A stretch of 64,000 bases of DNA from Lagopus muta (GCF_023343835.1 NC_064435.1:58921634-58985633); one strand, 5' to 3'; positions 34,271-47,953 are shown, numbered from the stretch's first letter. Notes: generated from the sequence alone by a model not told the origin. Numbers and translations are program-made.

Positions 34271-37149
34271 TCCTAAAATTCTTTGATTATACACCTGTCA
34301 TCACTTAGGAAACAAAAAGTTAAAAGATATTTTTCTAATTTCTGGTGTGCTTGTGTATTCATATTCAGACACACTGAACTTAAATCCTGGCCAATTTGTA
34401 GTTTTCAGACAGAGCAACAGTTTTTAAAGCCATTGTAAGTGCCATATTATCTATTATCCCCTAGTGTGGATTTAAAGGCAGAACAAACTTAATCAGTATT
34501 ATGACTTGACCAGTAATGTTGTCCCCAATATGGAGTGATCAAATACCACAGCATTAGATCAAGCACTGGGAAGAAGCCTAGGGAGAGATTTTCAGAAGTG
34601 AACACAGACCTGAATGATGCTCTGCTTATCATGAGAATCGTGGATAGTGACAGGGGAGAGTTGGGATGCAGAGAATGCATCCTTGGGAACTCCTTGGAAC
34701 AATCCTGAGTGATTTTACCGGAGGACTGCTCTTGAAGTCTTACTGAAGCAGTCTGGTGCCCTTAGAAAGGTGTAAACATTGCCTAGGTCTGTGGCTGCTC
34801 TGATTGTCTATGTCCAATTTTTAGGTGGACAATGATTTTCAAGGGATGCCTTTCCTATATCCATTACTACTGTAGATTGCCATTCACAAGATCAAAAACA
34901 CATTATATTTGAAACTGAAATACAGAACAGAGAGGGTGTCCCCTCAAGAGATAACTGCACAAAACAATATTAACTGCGAGGCAGGTCAAATGTTCACTGA
35001 CACATCTTGACAATGCCCCTGTTCTTTACATTGACTCTATTTGATTAAACTGATTGAAATGCATTTCATACTTGCGCTTTGTCAGTCTATATTTTGGGCC
35101 TCATGAATAAAATGACACTAGATTGACTTACTCAGATACTTCACATAGCTTGTCATGTTCAATTAATTAATGTTGCTTGTACAGCGTGAGAATATGGAGA
35201 TTTATCTTTTCATTTCTGCATTTGTTTTATAACTAAATAAGAGGATGATAAAGCATTAAATAGATGGACAACTGACACTTTAAATGCTTTCATTTCTTTA
35301 GAAACATACAACATAAATTTTAGAGATACACTTATAAATCATTAGTTAAAACAGGAATATTGCAGTACTATCTGAGAGTCGTGAATAAAACCAGCTATTT
35401 TTTCCTCTTTTTTTCCTTTTGTGTAATGGATGGAAACAGATCACACATGCAATTATTCTTTAGAAATCTGAACATGGATAATTTTAGTAAATCCCCAGAG
35501 TCTTAAGAGGAGACTTTGTCCTGAAGAGGCTTGTGATATGGATAGTGAAGTCATTAGAATTTTATTAATTTTAGTGACAACAGAGTGGTGCTTCCACTGT
35601 TTCGCTAAGTAATACCCATTTGGACTTTTGGAGTTTCTTATAATATCCAACCCCATTCTTCTTAAATATTTATCTTTAACAATGCTGAAGTCTATTTTAC
35701 GGCAATCTGACTTTCATGTCAGCAACCAGAAATGACAAAACAAGCTTTTTCAGGCAACCTCATATTTTAAAAATTAGTCTGCAGGTTGAAGCCAGTATGT
35801 TTAATGAAGAATATGACAAAGTACACAGCTGTGTGTAAGATTTGTAATAATGCATTTTGATATCAAACCATGCTCACACTGGAGTTACGTTGCAACTCAA
35901 CTGCAATATTTCTTTCATCCAATAATCATAGGACACTTTAAAAATCAATTTGCTCTGGTCCATGACAAGTATTTTCTTCAGTGTTCAAGAGCTGTCTTGT
36001 GTGCAATAAATGAGTTGTCCTTTAAGCTCCTTTTATATAGTAACTAAATAGCTTATTTAATTACTGACACTTACATAGGTTTTACAGACTTGCACTTATT
36101 TTCTGAACTCTTCTCCTGCACAAAACTGTTTGGTACACAGACACTAGGAAGGATGTGAGTGGCAGCTTCCTTAAGACAGTACCACCTCCTATTGCTATTT
36201 TACAACTGCAGTTTTTACAGAGAATGCTCAAGCACACTTATCCTGAGACAACAGAGATTCACGTTCTGCTGTTTATTCACATTTGACTCTAATTCAGTCA
36301 CCACTTTCCAGATCATTCTTTTGCAAATAACAGGTTATTGCATTTTATCAGGTATTTTTTGTACAGACTAAGTCCAGACATCATATTGTTCTCATAACTG
36401 ATTAATCCTTGCTCCCACTATTATTTTCCAACACCATGCTTACATTTTTGCCTGGATGAATGCACTGGAGCTACTCAAGACAGTTCCCAATGGCTCACTG
36501 CTATGAGCGTCCCTTGATGATATTGATTACCCACTGACTGTATTAGAATGAGAACAGAACAGCAGTGATGCATGTCTGTGCAGGTGTTGGGAAGCTGTTA
36601 CTCCACTCAGAAACAAACTAAATTTACTGTAGTCCACAGGGTCCTTTACAGGACCACTTGTGCCCATGTGCTCTTCTTCTGATGGATGTTAAGTGGCACT
36701 CACACCATTCACATTTCATTTCTTGTGTGGACATATTTATTTGTCCAAAAACAGGATAATATCTCATCTCCTGAACCTTTCCTATTCATTATTTAATATT
36801 TTCATCCATTAAAATCCTTGTCCTTGTTTAAGTTATTTTTACAGTAGTCACATACCACGCCACAAGCAACACTTCAGCAGTCAAAGCAAAATGTTTCAGG
36901 GGCAGTTTCCACATCTTCACACCATCAGGCAGCAACCTGTATAATAAATGAACAGTTCAATATATTATGAACAATATTTATTTATGTGTTGCTGCTGATT
37001 ATCAAAGAACAGGAGTTAATTTTGTGCCAATGAATAATCAAACCAGCCTTGCTATCCTCAGTAGAAGTTAATTAGTTTAGACTAACCACATTTCACTGGA
37101 ATCACAGTACTTAAAGGACTAAACTTCACAGTGAAATTTGCTCAGTCAA
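34271..37149. other. AT-rich noncoding stretch, nothing recognised
   Basis: Almost 3 kb of anonymous AT-rich DNA. Short open frames (for example 34489-34680 minus and 35850-36047 plus) have no recognisable features. Confidence 0.6.
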
Positions 37150-38582
37150 AATCTGCTCACGCTGGTCTTCAAAAAGGGCCGAAAATATGATCCTGGTAGA
37201 TACAGACCTATCAGCCTCACCTTGGTGCCAGGAAAGGTTATGGAATGGGTAATCTCAGAAGCCCTCATGGATCAATTAAAGGTCGGCCAGGCCCTGCATT
37301 CATAAACCCAGCATGGTATGGTATTTATGAATGGTAGATCCTGTTTGACCTGAACCTGACTTCATTCTATGACAAGGTAACTGCTTAGTGGATGAAGGTA
37401 AGGCTGTTGATGTGGTCTATCTGGACTTTAGTAAATACTTTGATACTGTCCCTCACAACATCTTCATGGAGAAGCTGGCTGCCCATGGTTTGGATGGGCA
37501 TATGTTCTGCTGGGTGAAACACTGGCTGGATAGCCAGGCCCAAAGAGTTGCGGTCAATGGAGTTAAATCCAGTTGGAAGCCAGTCATGAGCAGTGTCCCC
37601 CAGGGCTCGGTATTGAGGCTGTTTCTGTATAACATCTTTATCAGTGATCCTGATGAGGGGATTGAGTGCATTCTCAGTAAGTCTGCAGATGACACCAAGT
37701 TGGGAGGGAGTGTTGATTTGCTGGAGGGTAGAAAGGCACTACAGAGGGATCTAGATAGACTGGATTGATGGATCAAGACAAACCATGAGAGTTTCAATAG
37801 GGCCAAATGTCAGGTGCTGCATTTTGTTCGCAACAACCCCAGGAAACCCTATAGGCTTGGGGAGGAGTAGACGGAAAGCTGCCTGGCAGAAAGGGACCTT
37901 TGTGTACTGATGGACAGTCGGCTGAATATGAGCCAGCAGTGTGCCCAGGTGGCCAAGAAGGCCAATGGCATCCTGGCTTGTATCAGGAATGGTGTGGTGA
38001 GCAGGACTAGGGAAGTCATCCTGCCCCTGCACTCAGCACTGGTGAGGCCTCACCTCGAGTACTGTGTTCAGTTTTGGGCACCTCAGTACAGAAAGTACAT
38101 TGAGGTGCTGGAGCAGGTCCATAGAAAGTCAATAAGGCTGGTGAAAGGCTTGGAGAATGTGCCCTATGAGGAGAGACTGAAGGAACTGGGGCTGTTCAGT
38201 CTGGGGAAAAGGAAGCTGAGGAAAGACCTTATCGCTCTCATCAAATACCTGGAAGGTGATTGCAATGAGAGCAGGGTTGGTCTCTTCTCACTGCTGACTG
38301 GTGACAGGGTGAGGGGAAATGGCCTCAAGTTGCAGCAGGGGAGGTTTGGGTTGGATATCAGGAAAAACTTATTTACAGAAAGGGTGGTTAAGCACTGGAA
38401 TAGGCTCCCCAGGGAGGTGGTTGAGTCACTTTCCCTGGATGTGTTTAAAAACCATTTGGATGTGGTGCTCAGGGACGTGATTTAGGAGAGGGTTGCTAGA
38501 GTTAGGGTAATATGGTTAGGTCATGGTTGGACTCAATGATCATTAAGGTCTTTTCAAACCTGAGCAATTCTGTGATTCTAAA
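37150..38582 (+). mobile_element. CR1 LINE, longest copy in the window, plus strand
   Basis: This 1.43-kb 5'-truncated CR1 covers most of the reverse transcriptase domain, the rest of ORF2 and the 3' UTR. It starts with LVFKKGRKYDPGRYRPISLT (about 37160-37220) and has a damaged stretch at 37280-37385 with small deletions and a frameshift just before 37388. Thereafter it keeps one frame to the end of ORF2. The 3' UTR ends with ATTCTGTG, ATTCTAAA at 38567-38582. It lacks the endonuclease domain and cannot move by itself. Confidence 0.95.
37388..38485 (+). pseudogene. CR1 ORF2 reverse transcriptase remnant
   Basis: A single reading frame of 366 codons is interrupted by only two stops, TGA at 37766-37768 and TAG near 37867. 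Visible reverse transcriptase blocks are [16 protein letters not shown] (37412-37459, with the first catalytic Asp), [10 protein letters not shown] near 37600 and SADDTKLGG with the Asp pair (37685-37693; the family usually has F before ADD). Downstream are [48 protein letters not shown] and [19 protein letters not shown]. The endonuclease domain and the N-terminal part of ORF2 are missing, so this is a dead fragment. The small number of disabling changes suggests an intermediate age. Confidence 0.93.
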
Positions 38583-41500
38583 ATTGCCTTCGGCTTGAAT
38601 TAGCCTCTGTGTGTACTGCAGAGAAGTAATGCCAGCACCAAACTCTAGGCAGATTTTAGAAGATCTAAGAACACCCCCAAGTCACAGTAAAAGCAAACAA
38701 GCTGTGAAGCCGTTCCTGCAGACACAATACTGTGGCATTTGTATGGTACATTTTTTTGCATTGTGCAAAGTAAAAACAAATTTCCAGCTTAGAACTTTGG
38801 GTAGACAGTCCCTCTGCCTTCAGAGTGTGAATGGTACTATTGGTTTTTTTATTTTCTACTGTCTGTTATAGTGAAATACAAGATCAGGAAGTATAAAATT
38901 GTATATCCTGGTAACCGGAGGCACCACAAGGATTTAACATGACAAAACCACCAGAGAGCATATAAGGTGAACAGGGGGCTGTCACATGGGTGGGGCTGGA
39001 CCTCCCCCATCTCGTTGCTTCTTTCTAACTAATCCCATCAAGATTTCCCAGGCCATGAATGCTAACACCACAAGAAAAAAGGCTCAGTGACAAAAGTTAA
39101 TAGCAATAGAATACAGTACAGCTGCTTATTCAATATCAGATGTGAATTAATTGGATGATATTGCAAACAAATTTGAGACAGTTTCAGATTTAGTCTGTCT
39201 TCACTGTGTAACACAAACAAAAGCTCATATATTGTGAGCAATTTACTAGGATACTTGCCTACAGCTCTGTGTAGCAGCTAAACAATTGGTTTGGCATTTT
39301 CAAAGAAACGGAACTGGTTCCCATGCTTCTTCAATACATCTAAATTAAAAGTATACTTATCTTTATTTGTAAAGTGCTAAATCCTTTTGTATTTCATGTT
39401 TCATTTAAGCCTTCTTCCTGTGATATTGCCAATGACTAAGAAAGATGGATTTCAGTGCACTCTCTGCTGCTTCCAGATGTACACATAATAGATGTCACTA
39501 AACATGAAATTTCAGATTTGTTTCACGTAGACAAATACATTCAACTTGTAAATCTTAATGTTAATGTTAAAGCCAAAATGGATGATTTTTTTTCCTTCTG
39601 TATCATAAAAGTCCAGTTATTAAGATAGTCAGTCTCCTTGCTTAGTTAATATAGAAAGGAGAGAGGAAATACCTGAAACACTGGTATATTGACAAGTGGA
39701 GTTTATATCTGGATTTTACATCTTTAAAAAGAATGTTATTTTGTTACAGAAAACAAGAGATGGTTTCTGTGTAGTTTCCTTCAGACTCGTTAGTTCCTAC
39801 TGTCTTCACTGATGATGAACGTGTAAATCTGAATAAATATTTTAGTCCTGAGACAAAGAAAAAAGAAATAGAAGCATTTTGTTTTCAGTGTCTGTGCAAT
39901 TCTGACTTATTTTCTTATACAGATGAATCTACTGGTCACTCTTGGAATAAGTTAGCTTTTCTGGACCTGAATATATAGCCCCTAAGAGACTTTTTGTCTG
40001 GTACTTGGATAGAAGAGTGAAAGAGAGCCAGCCATTTTATTCCCAGTGTGTTTTGCTGCATTTCCTGAGTGAACAAACCCTCTTCTGATCATGTGTTTCC
40101 CTGCCTCTTCAGGGGAGTGTGGAGATGTGGAGTTTTCCAGCCTTTCATGGCAGGAAAGAGAGTTATTTTTCAAGGAAGATCTCTCAAGCCTTTTCTGTTG
40201 ACATGATCCACTGAGCATAGCATCTCATGCTTGGGAAAGTTATCTGCTCTACTTCTGCCCACATTTCCAGGTAAAGCAATACAGTATCTAAACGCCTGCT
40301 TCTTATCTCAGCTACACCTTGGCAGACTTGCACCTGTATATCAGAAATATGTATATAAAAAAGTACAGACAAATGTGCTGACTCCCTTCTCTTTGCCGTT
40401 TCTTTTTCAAACCTCTTTTGATAGTTTCCCGCAAGAAAGAGCGCGAGGAGTGTGTGCAAACACTTGTTCTCCACATTAAGCCTGACTGAATGATTTCTCT
40501 GCTATTCTGAGCTTCTGGTGAGCTGAAAATTACCAGCTGTACTGATTTGTGACAAACAGTGTGTGTATGCGTACACATGCGCATGTATGTACATGTGTGT
40601 ATGTGCAGTCTGGAGAAGAAGAAACAAAGAGATTAACATCATCGTATGTGATGAAAATAAATTCATGTTTATGATCCAGTTACATGAAATACAAATGCAA
40701 GCAACAGCTTATGGTTAAAAAGTATTTATTGGAGCCCTCACATTGGCATATTATGGACTGTATGCTGAACAAGGAATTCTCTAATTCATTTATTTGCTGA
40801 GATACTGTAAACGAATAGGGAATCAAATACATAAGTACAGTTGTCATTGCTCAAATTTGGAAAAGAAAATGAGCTTGGGTTAGGGAAGAATACAGCTATG
40901 CTACTTGCACTTACTATCACAGGATGGCTGATCCACTCTAGCTGTGTTCAGAGTTATCAATAACAAGATAATTTTGTAATATTTTGCTTAATAAATGTAA
41001 TAATGCTTAACACACACACATACAAAAGATTAGAAGAAATCAAGCTACCCAGGCTCAACAAGCTAACACTCCTCAGCTGATTTGCAGTGACAAATGGTAA
41101 CTCATTAAACTACATAACATATTTGCCACCCTTTGAAGTCTATGCTCTTAAAAGTAAAATGGTAACAACCAAAGCTTTTTTAAAATCAGTGTTATGTCAC
41201 CCCTTGCATGTCAAAATAAACCACAGTACCTATAAAAAACATGTGGTAACAACTCAAATCCCTAAATCCTTGCCAAAAGTTGACTTCAATAGCTGTCTAC
41301 AGAGTCTGCCAGAATATTGTCAGCCAACTCATACCATGTGTGCCTTGTAGGGTAGTGGCTTCAAAAGGACATCAGATTTGCCAAAATCTCTCCATCTTTC
41401 AGACATAATCTTTGCCATCACTCATGAAATGTAGTGACATCTAACAGGAAGGAAATACATGATGGTCATCAGCACAGGGCACACCTAGGAGAAAACAAAG

Positions 41501-42783
41501 AATGGTTTTTAGACCTTGAATAGGAGCACTTTGTGTTGTCAAAATATAATTATCCAGACTAGGATGTATCATTACATCCTGAAATAACACTTTTAAAAAC
41601 ACTTCCTGTGAGCTGTGCTTACCAGAGAACCTGGGAGCCAACCACTCCTTTTAGGAGTTCAGACATTTATCTGAATTCCATAATTGATTTTCTCAAAGGA
41701 TGTTTATAAACACAGTGTGAAAACTGCCTCTTTTCTGAACAAGCCTGTCTAACCTGTTCCTCCAACAGGACTGCTCTTAGAGAAGGCCTCTCCTCAGAGA
41801 TTTTAAATATAGCCCATCTTTGACCTAAAATGTGCTGTTTTGGACTGGGAGATGGGCAAGAAGTGCAGAATTTGAAATTCAGAAGTGTGATTGTAATTTC
41901 ACTGTAATCATAATCAGATGGCCACTGCATGAGAAACGAGGAGTTCTATGCTATAACTGAAGTCAGACCACTGCATATAGGACAGGCGTTTAGTACCATA
42001 CAGTTCCTGTAGGCATATGGGAGAACCTTCCTACTTTTGGAAATGAAATTTGATGTTTTATTTCACCTAGCACAATAGGCAAGAACATAGACCATCGGTC
42101 TGCTTATGGGTTGAGAAGGCAGTATGAGTGATGGTTTGATGCAGAATCCACTCTAAGGAATGCAGTTCTTGTGTCTCTTTCATGAACTCAGAATCTCAGG
42201 ATGGGCTAGCAAAAGATCACTGACAAACTTAGAAAGAACTCTGATAATCCCCATTATCAGTGTCATTTGCTCTGCCCTGAGAATTTTTCAAATCTGAACT
42301 TGTACATAGATTTGCATTCAATATCTATGTGTCTGGGGTTACAGGGACAGTGCTCTGCTTTGGCAAAATGAGCAAGAAGCAATGAAGGCTTGCATACTGG
42401 GCAGAATGACTTGAATGAGACAATCTACAAAGGATGCAAGAGAAGTTGGGGCAAAAGATACAATGAGAGCAGAAAGAAAAGGAAGAAAGGCAAAGAAGAG
42501 TGGAGTGGACAAAAGGGTAGCTAAAAAGGGAAGGCAGACAAAAGCAGCTTGGAAGCCTGCAAACCATTATATATTATAGATTTGCACACCAAACAGATGT
42601 AAAGGATTGGAATGAGTTTCATAACTGAAATGGCCAGTGTGGGAAAAGAAAGAAATATCTAGTTCCATTGAGGCTGAGGCTGGGTGTGAGTTCATTTCAC
42701 AGAAAAATTCTAGCATCAGGGAACACTTTATGCTGATGTGTAAAGAGAATACTGGCAACAACTCTGCCAATGATGGCATGATG
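38583..42783. other. Noncoding stretch with alternating purine-pyrimidine tract
   Basis: No transposon is recognised. A TATA-like TATAAGG is at 38961-38967 with G-rich sequence after it, without a gene. The notable element is the alternating tract at 40559-40607. The purine-rich stretch at 42410-42550 gives a Cys/Ser-rich frame on minus (42325-42567) that I regard as compositional. Confidence 0.5.
40559..40607. repeat. 49-nt strictly alternating purine-pyrimidine tract
   Basis: Every base from 40559 to 40607 alternates purine and pyrimidine, as mixed TG, CA, TA and GC steps. It is not a simple (TG)n microsatellite, because the unit changes within the tract. Such sequences can adopt left-handed Z-DNA under negative supercoiling. 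A His/Thr-rich frame on minus across it is an artefact. Confidence 0.9.
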
Positions 42784-43097
42784 TGTACGGAGCAGTGGGG
42801 AGGTAGGGGGATACATACGTGGAAGACAAGAGCAGGTAGTTGGTAGAGAACTCCCCCTCCTCCCTTTGTCATCCAACATGATTAATGAACCTCTCTGTGG
42901 CTCTATCTTGGTCTCATCAGAGAAAGAATCCAGTTAGCTTTCTCATAATGGCAGAAGTAATTAAACAGGGGATCAACTTCAGAGGAACATAAAACACACA
43001 CAAAAATCCGTCTCTTTAATGATATCCCCTACATCCTTTACTGGCGGGGTTTCTGCTAATCTAATACCTGTTAATTTTCTTTCTAATTAGGGCTACA
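42784..43097 (+). repeat. 314-bp repeat, copy A (partner inverted at 50999-51312)
   Basis: The reverse complement of this segment matches 50999-51312 at about 304 of 314 positions (roughly 97%) with no length difference, while the flanking sequences on both sides are unrelated. On plus it runs from TGTACGGAGCAGTGG to TTAGGGCTACA, so it starts with TG, ends with CA and has TGTA/TACA termini, as expected of an LTR. No target duplication is visible at either copy, no TATA box is clear, and I do not recognise the family. The strand given here is arbitrary. Confidence 0.85.
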
Positions 43098-44157
43098 ACT
43101 CACCAGAGGCTGTTTTATACTTAATTTGTTGGGGTTTTATTATATGGCTCAACAGTCAGCCAACCACTGCATGCATCATGTGATCCTGCTTGAGATCTTT
43201 CAGGCATTACTGCACACTGAGGCCCTTGGAGAGAACGTGCCACTACAATTTGTGAGTCACCCGTTCTTGCTCTGCCTAGGTCTTGTCATGTGTGTGCTTG
43301 TCAGGATTCATCTCCATCTCCATTACCCTTGGGGCAGAAGTCATAGTTTGTTTCTGCTCACTTGTCTGATTTTTAGCAGATCATATTCCCATCTTCAGAA
43401 ACCTAAACAAGTGCCATCTTTGGAGTATTTAAGGTGGAATTCTAAGCACTGATCAAATTCAACTCAGAAACATCTTTTAATTTACATAAAGTATTGCCAG
43501 TTTAAACATTTTTTTAAGGCACAGGAAGACTGCTATACAAATGAAAATAATAAATTCAGAAGTATTCTTTACTGTTCCCAAAAAGAAAGTAGCCATTTTT
43601 CCTTGTCTGTCATTTTGTTATATATTTACTTACAAGGCGTTACAATAAAGATGAGGCAGATTTTATTTTTCTGAAACACATCTGATATCTTTCCTAGCTC
43701 TGTTTTTGCCAGAAAGCTTTGCAAAAAAAATTATAACTGGGAAATAATCAGGAGAAAAATGGCAGTAGATCACAGATAAGCAAAGTACATGGTGCTTTAG
43801 AAAGCAGAACTCTATGGCACATTATTAAGTGATCATAAGCCAGCCCAAGGAACTCATTAATTTTTGGTTTTTAGGATGTCAGTTTCTGGGTAACCAATGG
43901 TATTAGTATAGCATTGGCCAGCCCCAAACTAGTGACTAAAGAAGATCAGCAATGTCTGTTAAATTGCAAACCTCAGGCCCCATCTCTGTGGATGGAATCC
44001 ACGTTATGTAATCTCAAAACAACACATGAATTCCAGAGACTACCATCCTGCTTATGTTAGTCCACAAAGCATAACTTTAATGCAAGCAATTCCCATGACT
44101 TTGTCTCTACCACTCTTGCAAAAACAGTATAAAGGGAAAAAACCTATCTCTACAGCC
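43098..44157. other. Noncoding stretch, nothing recognised
   Basis: Anonymous sequence. A 108-codon frame at 43126-43452 on plus has no recognisable domain. Confidence 0.6.
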
Positions 44158-44430
44158 ATCATAGAATCTCCAAGTTTGGTAAAGACCTACAAGGTCATCC
44201 AGTCCAACTGTCCACCTCTCACCAATAGTTCTCACTAACCAAAGTCCCTCAACACAACGTCTAAACGTTCCTTGCACTCCTCCAGGATCAGTGACTCCAC
44301 CACCTCCCTGGGCAGCCCACTCCAGTGCTTGACCACTCTTTCAGAGAAGCGGTATTTCCTAACATCCAGCCTAAATTTCCCCTGGTGCAACTTTAGAAAA
44401 GTTCTGCTCTCCCTCCTGTTGTCTGGTAGG
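44158..44430 (-). mobile_element. CR1 LINE 3' end, minus strand
   Basis: A reverse-oriented CR1 starts at the tail (CATCATAGAATCTCC), passes AAGGTCATCCAGTCCAACTG and CAGTGACTCCACCACCTCCC and the ORF2 end, and stops near 44430. The minus frame 44235-44465 contains [18 protein letters not shown] and [20 protein letters not shown], the ORF2 C-terminus. The 3' UTR variant resembles those at 7187 and 63511. Confidence 0.92.
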
Positions 44431-47400
44431 GTTTTACTGAAAGAGAAGGAGAGCACTAAAGCCAAAGATATTTGTTATTGTTGAAAATCTTCACAAACAA
44501 TGAATAAAAAGTAAAATTAAAATAATGAATAAAAGTTTTTTCATGTCACTAAATAACCTAATCAGCCCATCTAGCCATATGCCTCGTAGCTTTCAATATA
44601 TGAGCTTACTGTAGCTAGCTCAAGAGAATAACTGTTCTAGACCTGATTTTGTCTACAGAAGCTAGTCAAAGACAATCTTCAGTGGTATTTGGATGGGGAA
44701 AACACAGGAATTAGAATTCCTAGATAGAGAAGTTTAGTGAAGTATCAGAAAGGAAGCTGGATTTTTACTTACTGTGTAGGGATGCGCAAGATGTAGCTGA
44801 CAATTCAGAAAAGCAATTGAGTTACTTTTCCATCAGTCATGGAAGACCAATTTTTCTAGGAACATAGAAGTTAGGGTACAAGATAACGTATTGTTTCAAT
44901 TCTACCCAGCAAAAGAAATTATGCTCAACTAAAAAAAAAACCCATATCAGCTGGAAAAGTTCTGCAGTACCTTCGCATTGAAGAGCACAAAGCACAGGAA
45001 AACAGACAATTCAAACCTGACCAGCAAACCTCATGGAAATGAAGGAGCTACAGATGGGGAGAGGTGTTGTACTGGACCATAACCATAACCATATTTTTCT
45101 GAACAAGCCCTTGCAGGCCTAGGTAGATCTCTTCCTTTCTTTCTGAACAAGCCCTTGAACAACAGGAAAAAATAGAGGGCACACCTGCACAATACACATT
45201 CAAAATATGTATGTCACCTCGTGTTTGGTAGGCCCAGTGTACTTATGCTTCTCAGAAAGACAGCAAATATATGCTGGGAGTCTTCAGACAGAACTGTTCC
45301 TATTCCTGACCAGGAAGTCTCTAACCTGGAGGTCAGCAGAACTGTTGAGGAAGAATGTACCAAGGGAAGAATTATTCCAGAACTGGTCTGTTCTCCTGTT
45401 CTTCTGCGGGCACCTGCTTATCGGCTCCTCTCGGACAGAAAATGCCAGAATGGCTGGAACTTTTCCACACAGAAGGCATCTCTTAATTACCTACTTGCTT
45501 TCCACCAGCCTCCCACCTCCCACCTTCAGCTCTTTTTACTCACAGTATTTCACTTCCTGTCCTCCTTAAGAGGGACTGCAAACATCAAGAGACATTACTG
45601 CTAATGCGATCATCAATGACTGTTGCTGAATATCCGTGCAGAAACGTGTGTTACACACAGGAAAGCGAATAGAAAAATATCCAGCTCTCCCTCCTCTCCA
45701 TTCCTCCACCTATAATAGAAAGTCACAGAATCTGCATCCCAGTATCTCCTGCCAGAAGGCTATTTACATTTCTTGGGGCAGGGCTAGGGCAAGTCATGCC
45801 ACAGTAGCACTCCTTGCCCATACTGTACATGTAAACACTAATATGCATGTAAACGCCTGATTTTAGCCAGGACTTCTTGGATCTGCAAGAATAAGGAAAA
45901 GGGCAAATTTCATTTCATGTACACGTGACAGTCAAAATCATCATGGTTCTGTCTGGGTTAATTTAATTCCTCACAAGAGCAACAGAGGGAAGGTCAGGAA
46001 GTGGAAGCACCTCTACCCTTTTAAGACAAACTGCAGCCTTTCATCTCCTGGAGTCCCAAACTGTCCCTGGTTTTTACTCTTACAATGTAACCTCCAATTT
46101 GCAAGGGAGCAGTGGGGGACAGATGCAAGTTATTAAGTAGTATTGGTTCCCATATGAAGCCACAAACACAAGCAAGCAAGGGAGGGTCAGCTCTGACAGA
46201 GTCAGACACAATCACCAGGCAAGTTCACAGCATCAAGGCAGGTCCAACACCAAGCTAGGAACTCAGTCCATAAATTAGGATCCAGCCAGATGAAAAAAGA
46301 TGAAAAGGGCCCATTGCCAGGCATTACTGTAACACAGCTGGAGCTATAAGCAGGCATATTTATAGCATAACTTGGGCAGGGTCTGAGACGTAATGCAGTC
46401 CTTGAGTGGAGGGAATAGAGGGGGGTGCTTATCAGTGATGCTTATCAGTGCTATTAAGAGCATTCATGCACACAGGCTCTTGACACAGTTTTTCTAGGAG
46501 CTGTGCATCAGAAGAGGTGAAAAAGAGCCAAGAGAGTTTGGCCTGAGCCAAGGAATACCCAATGAAGTAATGAGCCCCAGCTGTTCCAGCGAGTCTAATG
46601 CTGCAGCGGTGTCAGACAGGCTCAGCTATTTCCTGTCCCAGAGTTTTGCCCCAGAACATCTGAAAAACAAACAAACAATGGTTAGGGCCAATCTGCAATG
46701 ACCATGCCCAAGAGAAGAGGCAGCCAGCCAACATGACATTTGCTTTCCTCACACCCAGAAAAGCAAGGAGCAAACTAACTCTTACAGGGGACTAGGAGAA
46801 TATTAAAGGCCTCAGATTACACTAGATTTAAAGACAATCTGCAAAGACTTTAAAATTTAGCACAAAGTACCATCTTAATAGAGTGTTTTCATTATGCGTG
46901 GTTTCTATGCAAGAGCACAGAATTACTTTTGTATTTCTCACCTTTTGTTGTTTTCAAATTCATCCTTAGGATTCTGATCATGACTTTTTTAAATTGAATT
47001 TCTCTACAAGAAAACAAGTAGTTGGGTGAGCACTGGAACTGATGCAGCCTAATTTTGAACAGCATTTGCTCTTGTGATAACTGACTTATAAACTTCCTGA
47101 CCCCACTATTAATGACTAGAAAGGGTGTCTACGCAGGAATTAAAACTTTGCTGAGGAGCCAACAGCCATTGTCTCTGAACGAAGCAAGGAACAGAGTATG
47201 TTCATTGTCTCTGGTCCTCTGTCAGAACTTAACCAAAACTGACAAGCTCACACAAAAGGTATATACACACACATTAAAAAAAGGCAAAGAGAAAAGAAAA
47301 AACAAAGCAGGATTGCATGAGTCTCATTCCTTACAAAAGTAAGCAAAAAAAGGGAAAATGTCAATCACAAAACGGACACCCTTGAAATTGTTTTCACAAC

Positions 47401-47953
47401 AAGGCTGGAAACGTTCTGCAAAATCAGAAGAGTGGGGGTTCTGAATGGATACATGAAAGGAACAATAAATAAGATATTAATATCTCATATTTCCTTGTAA
47501 TACGTTGATCAAATGTCTGCAGAAACTGAGTAACTTATGCCTTAGTCTCTGAGGCAAGAGAATAATGACTTTTATGTAATGGGAGTATTATAAAGGTTTT
47601 GAGTCCTGCTCAAGATCAAAGAGCAACAGTAGAGAAAAATACCTGAGCCATAATGCCTAAAACTATTGGAGAGAGAAAATTATATCTTTATTCTTTGCCC
47701 TTTAATAATAGAGCAGGAATAGAGAGAATAATGATAGGGGCTTCATCACATTTGACAAAGTAGAACAGTGGCCAGCTATTTTTTTGTAATCCACATAGGT
47801 TAGGGAAGATAGGAATAATTCCTTGATTTTTTTTTTTTTTTTACATAATATTTAGCAATAAAAGAATGATATAAAAGACCATCATCTTTTGGCATACCTT
47901 TATGCTTCAAACTGTAATAAACTTCTCCTTCCCTGCTTGTGAATCATGGTATA
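44431..47953. other. Noncoding stretch with a short direct duplication
   Basis: No transposon is recognised. The 18-mer TTTCTGAACAAGCCCTTG occurs at 45096-45113 and again at 45140-45157. Two overlapping plus-strand frames of 120-127 codons at 45207-45604 have no recognisable domain. T16 lies at 47827-47842, just before the mariner copy. Confidence 0.55.

Noticed and set aside
38961-38967. TATA-like TATAAGG followed by G-rich sequence
   Set aside because: Resembles an LTR or promoter core, but no boundaries, target duplication or transcript evidence can be seen.
45207-45604. Two overlapping frames of 120 and 127 codons on plus
   Set aside because: Two frames open at once, neither with a recognisable domain.
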